A DNA stretch of 64,000 nt, taken from positions 39,836,796 through 39,900,795 of the forward strand of contig NC_030386.2 in NCBI RefSeq assembly GCF_001625215.2. Reading direction: 5' to 3'. This document shows, one piece after another, positions 49,079 to 61,300 of this stretch. Positions within the stretch are counted from its first letter, which is position 1, and each line of letters opens with the position of its first letter. A model generated the notes under the pieces. That model saw nothing but the letters and a program-made list of their open reading frames with translations. It had not been told where the DNA came from and searched no databases. The DNA comes from Daucus carota subsp. sativus (taxonomy: Eukaryota; Streptophyta; Magnoliopsida; Apiales; Apiaceae). A program made the translations under genes and the position numbers.

Positions 49079-51735
49079 TTTTTTTTGTTGTTTTTGAGTA
49101 TATTCAGAAGCAGTTTATTTAAGAAGAAATTTATTATATATGAAGGGAAGAGGCGAATTGATATGAAAACTAGCTAACAAATTTATAGATTTGGATAGGA
49201 AGAAGATAACTATAATTTGTGTGGGCGTAGATCTAGGAAAGATTATGATACGCAAGTATAAAGGGAAACCAAAATGGCCGATTCAGAGTCATACAAATTA
49301 GTGAGGCTCCATACTTGTAGGAACTGCCATTGTCTCCTGCGTAGATATTTAAGCATTCATCAAAATGTGAAAATAATTGTAGTATGCAACTTAAAATTTA
49401 AAACATAAATGTCATTTTCACCTTTGTAATTCTATACTGTACAGAAGATATTAAATTAATAGAAGATTATAGTTTTCAAAATAATAATCTTATTTGTTAT
49501 TAAGATAACAATTTTCTAGTATTTTTAGTGTACGTCATTAGTTCACAATAAAATTCAATTTATATAATTTTCACCGATATATATGTGTGTAAAAAATATT
49601 TGTAACTGAGAGTTCATGGGAGAGACCTTACTATATAATATATATATATATTGAATAGTTTAAACCCTGTATCAAAATTGGTTTCAAGTAAAAGATTATA
49701 GTAATGTACATTCTGCGCCTGAAATCTGTGGACAATGCTAAAAAGGCTCTACACTGTAGGACACCAAACTCACTTAACTTCCCATATCAAGTAAGTTGCA
49801 AGAGATTGTAATATGAAACAAATATGCACTCATCGAATGGGGAAGAAAAAAGAAAGACCCTTAAAACCAACTTAATGAACAAGATATTACACGAAATCGT
49901 CCTATGTTGCAAATTTGGGTCTCTGCCGACCACTGCAGAATCTGGAAGAAAGCTTAAATGGTGATATCAACAAGAATCTGCTTGCCTTTTCCAATGGCTA
50001 CTAATATGTTAATGACCTTGACACAGAAAATAGGACGAAGTGGATTGTACAAGCTGATATTCTTTGCGCAAATGCGTAAAAACTTTGAGAGTATGGTACT
50101 GATAACAATCTCATTTCTAGAGAATTTGCTGATTTCCATAATCCTGTACACTATGTCCCGGCTGGCCAACATGAATACGAAGAATAATATCATTGCAGCT
50201 TCATACTCGATATATTTTCTTCTAGCCAGCGCAGTCCATATTTCTTGAAACAAAATGATAATTCAAAAATTGGTGCAAAAGAAAATTACTCATGCTGATG
50301 GATATAGCCATAATAGAGCTCTGACATTGATCCATTGCAGGGCACAAACTGCTATCAGATGTCCAAACAAAACCTCTATAGCCCATCACTAAATGAATCA
50401 ACCGCTCCCCATCACAATACGATTCACAGACGTAGTTGCTTCTTCACAGTGCTTCATCTTACTGACTGCTCATCATGAGAATTGAGAACATAGCAGTGAG
50501 ATCTACATCATAAAATTCCATTTAACACCCTCTGATAGTAATCATATATATAAACACACAATCTTTTTGGTCGGGATGTACGGGTAAAACGGCCTCATTG
50601 GTTTTTTGGTTTACATATGAACATACATTTCATTGCATTTATAACAAGGTTTATGATTTTTAGGCATTGTAAATGAGAATATATCAAGAGTGAAAGTCAT
50701 AAAATTTGTTAATTAAGAGTGCATGTTTAGCTCACCTTAATTCTTTATTATTATTGTTTTCTAAAAAATTGAATGATTTGTTTCTGAAAAATAACATAAT
50801 TCACATAGAGATGTCTAATTCCAATTTTATTTGTTTGGATGCAAAACTATGTATAGAACTAGTTAATACATTTTTAAGTGTCGAAATATTTGGTAAATGT
50901 TTTATTTTTGTTTTCAATTATTAAATAATATAGATCTGGTAATTATATTAGAATATTAAAAGTATTCAAATTTTGATATTTTGTTTATAACAAATTTATT
51001 AAATAAATAAAATTTTGGAAAAAATTAATTTACTTAATTACAAATAAAAGAATTTCCAGATAATTAATTATAAAATTAAAGAATTAATTAAAATTCTTTT
51101 ATCCCTACTAATTTTATAAATTCGTAAATTTTGAATTTAATTTTTGAAATATTTTCAAACTCCTAAATTTATTATTTGATTAAAATATGTATATTCGAAA
51201 CTGGAATTAAAATTAGGATCGCCTAGGATACGGCCAAGAGAGGTGGCTGTCAGTTGGCCGGAACTGCCGGGACGGTGGTTAACCAAGTCGTATCATACGT
51301 GACTCTAAATCTATATTAAAATGAGTATATAATATATAATATATAATATAATAACAATATAACGGAATCAAATCAAATCAAATCACGTCCGAAGCTGAGT
51401 AGCAGATGATCGCAACATCTGAAAACATGAATCATTATAAATAAAGAAAATGCTACACTTATATATGTACAATGAAATGGCAACTGATCGGCCGGCTGCT
51501 TCCTTTTATTTAATTACATAAAACAAAATTTAATAAACTAAAAATCATAAATACAATATATTAATAAATTTATGTGGCAGCCGCAGCAACTGATCGGCCT
51601 GGCCTTCTCAACTTGAAGCTTTCCTCTTCTCTAGATCTTTTCAAACATGCAACATGTAAGATTATAATCAGCCAGCTTAATATATAATTACACTTTCAAA
51701 TACATATCTCTCTGTGGAAAAAATAATACGTAACA
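49079..51735. other. Intergenic between B12D-like copies 1 and 2
   Basis: Mostly AT-rich. A 99-residue minus frame at 49,954-50,253 is described separately. At 51,320-51,375 short atataatat and aatcaaatcaaatc repeats occur. No transposon ends seen. Confidence 0.4.
49954..50253 (-). pseudogene. Possible gene relic, 99-residue frame
   Basis: Encodes FQEIWTALARRKYIEYEAAM through ISKFSRNEIVISTILSKFLR to KGKQILVDITI. The helix-like composition looks more coding than chance, and GC is higher than around it, but I do not recognise the family, and the overlapping plus frame is nearly as long. It may be an exon of a decayed gene. Confidence 0.25.
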
Positions 51736-52482
51736 TTACTCAGTTATATTTATTACCTGGTATGGGCTGGGCGAAGAGGCATTGGAATGTTCTCCAATGG
51801 AGTAATTGAATCGGCCAAGCTTCCGGCACACACCGTATTTTTTCCCAGAAAGCATGTCGTCGCCGGAAAGCTCAAGCTCCGGGAAGGTCTGTCTTTTCTT
51901 CTTGGAGACGTTAATCCCAGGGCAATGCACAAGATGGTGAGACGCCGTGTGGATTCCCACCCCCATCACCATCATTATCAATCCCCGTACCATGTATATG
52001 TTCGTCCACGATTTCGATCCTTTATACCCATTTTTGCTGCAACCATGTTGCACTTATTGTTATATTCATATACACATGCATGCCAGCTCGGATTCTAGGA
52101 TGCTGATTACTCAAATTTTCAGAAAATTATCTATATATTATTAAATTTTATAGTAATATTTATATAATTTTGTAAAATTTAAAAATGTCAAAAAAAATTA
52201 GAGAGCACGTGTCTATCATGTCTCTTTATATATCTATCATACTTACCTGAGTCGTCCCCCATCAGCAGCAGTCATCCCACTTTTCATTCCAAAAAATGAT
52301 CTCGAATACCTCTGCATATACAATCGCACTCATTAACCTGATTAATTAACATAATGCTACATAAATATCTTGATCCTATTTCCTAATGCGCTAATAAAGC
52401 TACGACTACAAAAAAACAGGATCAAAACCGACCACCAAAACATCCAGGATTGCGAACCTACCGCGGCCCAAGTGGAAGTCAT
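51736..52482 (-). CDS. B12D/MLRQ-like small protein, copy 2
   Basis: Exons 52,462-52,482, 52,247-52,311 and 51,736-52,036 join in frame to 128 aa with the same intron phases as copy 1. The N-terminus is MTSTWAARYSRSFFGMKSG, and the membrane segment YMVRGLIMMVMGVGIHTAS. Then follow HCPGINVSKKKRQTFPELEL and VCRKLGRFNYSIGEHS. More diverged than copy 1: the PE before the helix is lost and the tail is longer. A possible extra donor (CCAG/GTAATAAAT) near 51,757 could change the last residues. Confidence 0.65.
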
Positions 52483-53628
52483 ATTTGCGACTTGTGATAT
52501 ATAATAGCTAGCGAAGAAATGATGTATTATAAGATCAGGAGAGCTGGCTAGGAACTACTAGTTTTATATATCCATATCTATAAACAGAAAAGAGGAACTA
52601 TTCTAAAGGCACATGCAAAGGCGAGGGAAAGTGATAAGATGACATGTGTTATATATATACTGTCGAAAATTATGTGCTTCGTTGCTACTTCATTGGTATA
52701 CCGAGAGATCGGGATAGCAAAATGTGTTTGAATTTGTATGCATAGCCCTACAACAAATCAAGCTTTTTCGACGATAAATTAATCTCTGACGGAGCTCAAT
52801 TTGATGTGTACGAATTAGACTCGGGAACTTGGTATTCGGCCTCACTTTCTCTCCTCCATTAAATCCCTTGGCAGCTCTAATGATCATTAGTTATTTGTTT
52901 ACTCGTGATCCTGATTTTCTTAGAGAATAGAAAATTTATATTTACATGAATTTATCGTTATTATCATGATCTAAAAAGAGAATTTTTATTATAGATGTTA
53001 GTCACATATTTTCTTTTTAGATATTTTAGGGAGAAAAGCAAAAATTTACAATGTTTGAGAACCATTTTAAGTTTATAAGTATTTGTCCACATTATAATTA
53101 TTTCGCTAAATTCACAAGAATAAGATACATGTGATTTCGTATTTTAAAATTTTATATTATGCTTTCATTAATATATAATCAGAAAAGAAGTTGATGAGAC
53201 ATGAATATTTCAAATTGTTACAATAAATTGTTGAATATTAAAAAGAAGGGATCAGTATTTTAAACACGTTGGTGTTTTAGGGTATAAGAATATTACAAAT
53301 ATTTTTAATTTACTTCTATTCATATTTATTGTATTAATTTTAATTTAATTTATTAAGTAGTTTGCGAGAAAAAGAAGATAATTTTAAACACGTACACATT
53401 AAAACAAGATAATTTCAAACACATACGCATTAAACAAGATAATTACAAACACGTACTAATTTAATATAAAAATTATCAGAATGTTCGTCTAAATTGAGAG
53501 GCAAGTTCTCACCAAAATTTTGGAATGTCAAAATATACAACAAAAACTGACGACGATTAGAACTGATAAAACGAAATAACTGGTAAATCAAACCAAATCA
53601 AGCTTACAAGTAACTCTAAAAGTAAAAA
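52483..53628. other. Intergenic between B12D-like copies 2 and 3
   Basis: AT-rich; acacgtacacattaaaacaagat-type units repeat three times at about 53,388-53,460. No gene seen. Confidence 0.4.
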
Positions 53629-54324
53629 TTAATGATTAACTAATTTATCCGTGGTGGTCGCAGTAGCAGTAATGTAACTATTAGTTGTATAAATAGGTTT
53701 TATGTGCGAGCTAGAGCTACCGGAAGAGTACGACTCTCGTTGTTGAATATGGCCGAATTTTCGGAATAAAGATCTGTTAACGAATTCCTTGCCAGAATGT
53801 ATGAGTTGATCGGGACGGTCCAGTTCCCACAAGGAAGATCGGTTGAGTTTGGAGATCTTGATGGCTGGAGAATGAACGAGTTGATGGTATGCTGTGTGAA
53901 TTCCCATTCCCACGGCTCCCAACACTATTCCGACAAATGGGAGTAGCTCAACTAGCTTCTTCCCTCTTCTGGTTCCGCCTTCTCTGCAATGACATGCAAG
54001 TATTTTGTTGGGAATGATGATTTACATACCAGATTGAAATGACGACTGTGTATAGGTTAATTCCGTTTAAGAGATCTTTTAATTTGGAGGAGAATGCGTG
54101 CAATATGAGTAGATTTCATCCGTGTGTAATAAGTTATATATATTAATAATGCATACGCCATGGTTTACCGAAAACGATGGATAGTCTTATGCATGCAATG
54201 ATGAAATTGGAATATGGGTGATTTGTAGTTGCAATTACATACGCAATGTGATGTGTGAGTGATCGAAACAGGGGAGGGAGGGAGGGAGAGAGAGAGAGAG
54301 AGAGATGTGATGTGTGTTTGTGTG

Positions 54325-54359
<35 letters not shown>

Positions 54360-54678
54360 TGATGTGTGATTGTGTGATCGAGAGAGAGAGAGAGAGATTT
54401 ACATTGTTCCTCTTACACGCAGAAAATGATCAGCAGCTGCATGATCGGGAACATGAGTGACCACTTTGGGAGTTGAAGAAAGTGGTGAATGAAATAGCCC
54501 CATTACATTCACATTTTCTGACATATATCTCCCGTACTTCTGCACAAATTTACTTATACCATATCAAACAACAGATTAAATCTCTAAACTCCGAAGCATA
54601 TCACATAACAAAAAAGCTACATACTATAAGATTTAGTGCTTGGATCTGATATTGCTTTGCCACCATCTTGAAAGCCAT
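53629..54678 (-). CDS. B12D/MLRQ-like small protein, copy 3 (splice junction uncertain)
   Basis: Exon 1 starts MAFKMVAKQYQ at 54,678 (donor GTATGT after 54,625, or a GC donor after ATGGTG as in copy 1). Exon 2 spans about 54,417-54,539 (KYGRYMSENVNVMGLFHSPL). The last exon begins near 53,985 and encodes LVELLPFVGIVLGAVGMGIH, HSPAIKISKLNRSSLWELDR and LFRKFGHIQ. The simplest donor/acceptor pair shifts the frame; using CTGC/GTGTAAG with an acceptor two bases downstream restores it. Either this pair is used or the gene is damaged. The tail is longer, with a Ser/Thr-rich end. Confidence 0.55.
54268..54400. repeat. GA microsatellites in intron 2 of B12D-like copy 3
   Basis: Three (GA)n tracts separated by copies of a tgtgatgtgtg(t/a)ttgtgtgatc unit, about 60 bp per period. 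Likely variable in length. Confidence 0.8.
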
Positions 54679-55367
54679 ATTCGAAAATTGCTCCCAGAAA
54701 GAAAAAATATCTAACAAAACGTAGAAGTATGCAAGATTTTATGTGTGCATTTGCACCTATATATATGAAGCCATAGAGAAGATGACAAGTGTGACGAGCA
54801 GAGAACAGTTAAGAATGCTTGCTTATAGGGGAGGCTTCGAAGCTTATGCAGTGAGTTTGTTGGGACTTATCAGAAACGAGAGAGGGAGAGGGATTGTGGG
54901 AATGTGTCAGCAAGAAATGAGTGATAATAGCTTGAAATTAGTAGCTCTGGCGAATTTAATTTACAAATTTTATTATCCACTTAAAAGTAGGGTTGAATTG
55001 TATGGTGATGTTGTGATAACAACAATACAATGTTTTCTTTAAAAGAAAATATCATATATTTTCTAAAAAATTGTACTTGTTTTTCCTTTGATGATCTAAC
55101 ATTTGAATTTCACAAAATATATTATTCATTGTTCGAAACCATGAACAACCTCCGAAAACCTTGTACGGCACAGCATAAAGCTTGCATTCCATGACAAACA
55201 AGTTGGATATCTTTGGAAATTCCTGAAGGATGTAGTTCTTTTCATACTTTCTCTTCCACCCAGAGTCCATAAATTAAGATCAAATTTTATTGTGTTCAAG
55301 GAGGTCTCCAACAGTAACTAATACAAATACAAAATGATGAATGAATAACAAAGAATGAGATTGTATT
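54679..55367. other. Intergenic, promoter of copy 3 and 3' flank of the chromomethylase
   Basis: A 99-residue plus frame (54,743-55,042) has no recognisable domain and overlaps the expected promoter; I do not call it a gene. Confidence 0.4.
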
Positions 55368-58300
55368 TCAAACTTCATCAGAAGCATGAGACTGACAAAT
55401 AGGAAATCCTGCTGGCAAAGTGAATAAAGGTTGCAAAGGAGACCAGCCACTGCCTCTAACTGATAGTCCCAATGAGTATCCGAGGGCTCTTGCCACGGGA
55501 ACAGCAACAGCATTGCCCACTTGAATGTACCTGTACAACAATAAAAACAGAATTTTATTTGGGTTGAGTTCTGTAAGATGGAAATTATTGGCAGTATATG
55601 ATGATATAAAAGTAGCAAAATCTTTTGAACTAATTACCTTTCCTTAATAGGACCAAAGAGCTTGTAATAATCAGGAAAGCCCTGCAGTCTAGCATTCTCA
55701 CGGATAGTGAGGACTCTATTTTGTTCAGGATGAATAATTATCTAGCAAATATAAATAGTCAGTCACAACAGTTATCACACTAAACATAAGTATCCATATA
55801 TCATAGACCAGACTCATCGTATCAAATATAGATACAAAGATTACCTGATTATGTGGTTCAGCTCTGGTAACTACAGTAGGTACTGTCTCATCCCCCCATA
55901 ATCTCCCAAATGGCCTAAGATATAAAATGAAACCATTATACAACTTTCTCTCAAAATTAAACAAGAAAATAAAAGATATCTCCCAAATGGCCATAGATGT
56001 AAAATGAAACTATTACATAACTTTCTCCAATCAAAGAAGGAAAGATGTATAATTAAATATTCCTTACTTGGAAGAGGTTCCACGCACAAATGTCATAGCA
56101 TAGTCAGGGACCTGCAAAGTTACACCAAGTTCTTGTCAAATTTCAAGGCTTTTGTTCCAAATAAACTGGCAAGCAGTAATTAACGAAACATACCAAAGGC
56201 TTTCCTGAGGACAAATAAACACGTTCAACATCAGGGTCCCATTCCACTTTATTATCAGGTCCGACTCTCACCCCTTTAAGATCCCTAAAATTGGCCCCCT
56301 GTGTTTCACATGTGTTAATTAGTAGCTAGCATGCATATTGAATGATAACAGTTGTAAACTTTTTATGAAATGTTAATGGTTATAACTTATAGGGCAAGAG
56401 TTTTTCAAACCTTTTTAAATGGTATATGACAAACTCGCTCATAATCATCATTGTTCAATTTAAGAGGACGATGATCATAAAGAAGGCAGTCTGACTGTGG
56501 TAGCAGTGGTGGTGCTGAACCTAGCATCTCTGCATGTAATTAATCAATTTGAATAGATGATAAAAAAAAGCTTAAAATCCAAACCAACGCAGATGCAAAC
56601 CATTTGGGCTTGGGATAAGATATTAGCCTTGTTCATGCTTATTATTACTTGCATTACCTTCTTTCCCTTTCCTGATGAATTTCTGAAATTCAGTTTTAGG
56701 AGAAGGGCCATATGGCATTTCATCACGGGGTTCATTATTGTCCACCTACAGAATACAGGGAAATGGAATGAATACACACACACACACACACATACACACA
56801 CACATATAAACAATAACTGGATCAGTCATTTTTTAAATGCAAGCTCTAAACACACAGAATATACATACAGCTGGAAGATCAGAAATTGCATCCCCCAAGT
56901 ACAATTTGTCATGTAATTTTGGAGCACAACCGTCATCATAGGTGACCACATTTGACTGCAATCAATAAAAATAACTGAGTTATCATTAAAAAACAATAAT
57001 GTTGGAATAATTTGCGGATGGAATGAGAGGGATTAATAATTCAAGTTTTGATCCTATGACAAGAGCTGGAATTAAACAAGTGGACATAGAAGTTAATAGA
57101 ACTACACAAGAAAACATGAATAGAGAAACTTGACTGTGATGAACATACGCGTATTTGATCTGAACTGATAACGTACATGTATTTGGTCTAAACTGATCAT
57201 ACACAGTTAATCGTGGAGGACAAACCAGGAGAACGTCCACAAAATATGACCCAACTGGGACAAATCTATAAAGAATTTAGACAAACAATTATGTTTTTAG
57301 ACTATCATTTCATCAAACAATGCTCAATTCTTTATCCACTTCAATAAACTTTGGGATATATTTAGATGTGTTGCAAAGGATCAATTTAATCATGGCTAGA
57401 AGCCACATCATGGAGCTCATAACTATGTTTCTGTATACTGAACTAAATGATTGTGAGAATTTATGGTGGTGGAATATGGTTGTTAATTGTCTTGTGAGTG
57501 ATTCCTTTATGTTTATAATAATCAAGTGTACTATAACGTTAGATATTTGTACCATTTTTTTAAAATTAATTTTTCTACAAAAAGGTGTGAAGTATGCTCT
57601 TGTATTAGTGTTCTTCTCCAGAATCAACCCTTGAACTCTGAGTGCAGAGTTGATGACAACATCTTTAACAACAGTGGAAATGCCCACAATATTATAAGAC
57701 AAACAGAATTGACATGTTGTTTCATAATGAAATTTCCTGAGTTGCTTTGTCATTTGACAAGATTCAATAAAAACAACCAAAGGCAGCCTTAAATTTTACA
57801 GTAGTATACAAAAATAGAAACATACCTCGAATTCCACTGGGGAATGTCCTCTCACAACAACATTGTGAGTGGGTAATGGGAACTGAGGCAGCTTCTGCAT
57901 AAAAGAGATGTCACACTGTAAATAAGTCTACACTGTACAGTATAATTACAGAGGGAACATTAAACTATGTCATGAACAACATATTACCATTGTATGATGA
58001 GCACCCCACAAGAAAACACGCATGCGAAATTGAGGGAGGCCATAAGCCCCTGCAACCATCATACCCAAGCGAGCCTGGTAATTCATACCAACAAGGCGGC
58101 CTAACGCATATCTTCCAAGGAAACCTTTAGCAAATTTGACTATGTCAACAACATTTTCCATCAAAACAAACTTTGGCTTCAAGTACTCCACAATACTCAT
58201 ATAAACCAGAAGTTGCTCATTTTTTGAGTCTTCTAAAGGATTTTTGTAGTTCCTGAAGCGGTTGAAACCACTAATTCCCTGGCATGGAGGACCTCCACAT

Positions 58301-61300
58301 ATGATATCAGCATCACCCTGTTAAATTGTCAAAATGTAAATTAATATGACATCAAGATGATTGATCCTTTTAACAATGCAATTACAATGAAAGAAAACAG
58401 ATTTTGTCAATGCATTTATAGTGACAGATAATTAATTTATATACACATGGAGGAAAACACGCTGTTACAGAAGCTGCTTGAATACAGGAAGGGACTGTAA
58501 ACTGTTGCAGGGACTACTTGAAAACATGAGTACATATTCCTGTCAATTATATCCAATACCAACCATAATATTTAACCAGTAAGATGAAGACTACAGTAAA
58601 ATACATATTACATGAAAGTTGTTGCAAGATCGTACTTAGTAACTCTGTCAGTAACTTCACTAAATAAAAGACAAAGAATCAAAGAAATCCACCAGCTTAG
58701 GCACTTTGTCAACATAAGATTCTAAAAAAAATTAAAGTATGTCAAACATCCTTCAAATTAATTGTCATTTATCAGTATATATAATTAACAGGAAGTTGGT
58801 CTTGAACATGTATCAAATTGCTTTAGGTTTGTAAAGAAATCCATTTCACAACTTTAAACTTACGGGCAAAGGTAGAATCTTTGAATTGAAGCCATTTGTA
58901 ACAAACTCCTTAAGCTTATCCAGAGCCCCACTGGTGGATGAAGAAATACAACAGTTAAAAAGAAAATACAAAGAAATAGGTAAAACTAGAGTAGGAATTG
59001 CAATAATAATATTATACCTTAAGCCATCTTCAGGCTCCCATGTGTCTTCATCTTCTCCGTATCCCTTCCAGCGAATCTGAACAAGACTTTGGTCCATGTT
59101 AAAAGGGGAGCAGCTATAATCTTATACATAGTATTTGCACGACTAAGCATGGTAAACTGAAGTTATTAGACGACAGGTAATGCGTGACAGAATTAACATA
59201 TTTCACCAACTGCGTATATTAGATCTCCAAAGAATAACAGACCAGTAGAAAAAAATAGTAAAAAATGCATGTTGAACTCTGGTACATATCTATTCTGATT
59301 TAGAGTTTTAGGAACCTACCGGCATACAATGTCTTGATATTAGTTGTTACACACACCATTCCTTATCATAGCACTCCCTCCGTCCCAGCCAATTCTTTAC
59401 GTTTGGTTTGGGCACGGAGGTTAAGAAATATGTATAAAGTAGTGAAAAAGAGAGAGAAAAGTGGGTGAAGTGGTGGGACGCACTAATTTTTAATGTATAA
59501 AAAAGATATAGTGGAGTAAAAGTAGTGTGAAAAGGGAGGAAAAGTTGGGAAGTGGTGGGACCCATTGACTATTTTTGGTAAGTTTTGGAGTGTAAGGAAT
59601 TGGATGGGACATCCCAAAAAGGAAACTGTAAAGAATCTGTTGGGACAGAGGGAGTAGTTCTCTAATATCATCCTCAAACTCATCCCCATAAAATTATACA
59701 CAATTTGTATTTCAAGTTGAGGGGAACCAAGTTTTTAGTTATCGAACTCAAGGCAAAAAAATTTCTCAGTGTTGCATGGTTCATGGGTCAGCCTATGGAT
59801 TATGGAGTTGCGATCCAGTTCACTTGTTCCGGAACACAATTCCTCTTCGACCCGGAACGCACTCAATAAAAAATACAAGAAAAGGAAGTTGTTGGGATGA
59901 TGATGCAAATGAAAGAAAAGACAAAGGAGAAATGCCTTGATTACAAAACAGATTTAGATCCCCTTGTAAAATATATATTTAAGGTCCCTGACTCCTTGCC
60001 ATTTTATAAGTAACCTTAAAATTTTAATTTCTGATCAACTTACTTCTATATACCCCGATAAAATAAATATATATAATAAGAACCATAACTAGACTACATA
60101 TTATTTATTAAAAAATCACTAAAAAGGGATCCTTATATCAAGCCATGAATTCAATTCACGGCTTATCATACCCAATTCATAAAAACTAAAATTTCACGTA
60201 CCACGTACCCAACGACCCATGATCCATGCACCACACTTTTTCTTATAAAGTCACGCTCTTTTCAATTAGGTTGCACATCTAACTCATTTTAGATTGGGTC
60301 GTATATTAAAACAAACCTATAATGTATTGAGCACCAGTCACTTTCCGAAGCTCTAGACGCAACCCAGAATTGTGAAATACAATTCCTGTTCATTAATGAG
60401 TTTGAGCTCAGAGTAACTAAAGATCAAAATCTCAATACAGCTCAAATTGTTTATGCAGCAAGAATGCGTGTTCAAGTTTAATAATAAGTAAGGGTCAGTG
60501 AATTCGTCGAGCTAGAGAGCAGTTCCAATTATAGCCAGAGTTTCAACTCACAATGCAGGACGCTAGTAAGATACTAAAAGTGACTCTTTGAGTGGGTTTT
60601 CAGTTCAGTAGATTAACAGATAAATAAATAATAAAATTGGGATAAAAGAAACTGGCAGAATTTTGGTCCACATGAATAACCTACATTTTTACATGTGTCA
60701 GCGATTATAGTACCTTGAAATATAATCCAGGTTTCTTCTGCCCAGCAGGAAGGCCATGGCATATGGATAAAATCTTCTCTACCTCAAAAATTTCCTCATC
60801 GTCTACTTCTACTTCCTCGTCATTTTCATCATTATTTGTAATCTCGGGAGATACATATTTTTTTTGAAAGCCTTTGTCTTCAATTAAGGAAAAGTAGGCA
60901 CACAGTCTTTGCCACTCTTTTAGAAGAGCTAAAAATTCTTCAGCTTTCTCATTTCTAACCTGGTTAAGATCCAGTATAATTAGCTCAACATGAATATTTT
61001 TTTAAATAAAAAGAGGAACACAAAGAACAATTAAATGACATGTTTATAAATTATACCTCAGTCTCTGGATGGTTGTATTTTAGGCTCTGGCATGCGTATT
61101 GGTTCAGGTCTACTGCCCATTTCTATAATAAAATGATATAAAATAATTAGTAATCAAATACAAAACACCCTTTTAATTTCTACACTACTGGCTGGGGATG
61201 GCAAAACAATCCGATCCGACGGATACCCAATCCAAAACCCGAAAATTTTGATATACCGAACCCGAATTTTCAGATTTGGATTTGATTTTCAGGCCCAAAA

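Noticed and set aside
54743-55042. Plus-strand 99-residue frame
   Set aside because: No domain, no splice or leader context, and it overlaps the promoter expected for B12D-like copy 3.
57313-57792. Overlapping frames of 88-155 residues on both strands in a chromomethylase intron
   Set aside because: They lie inside the intron between exons 57,826-57,894 and 56,869-56,955, have no recognisable domain, and neither strand has start or splice context.
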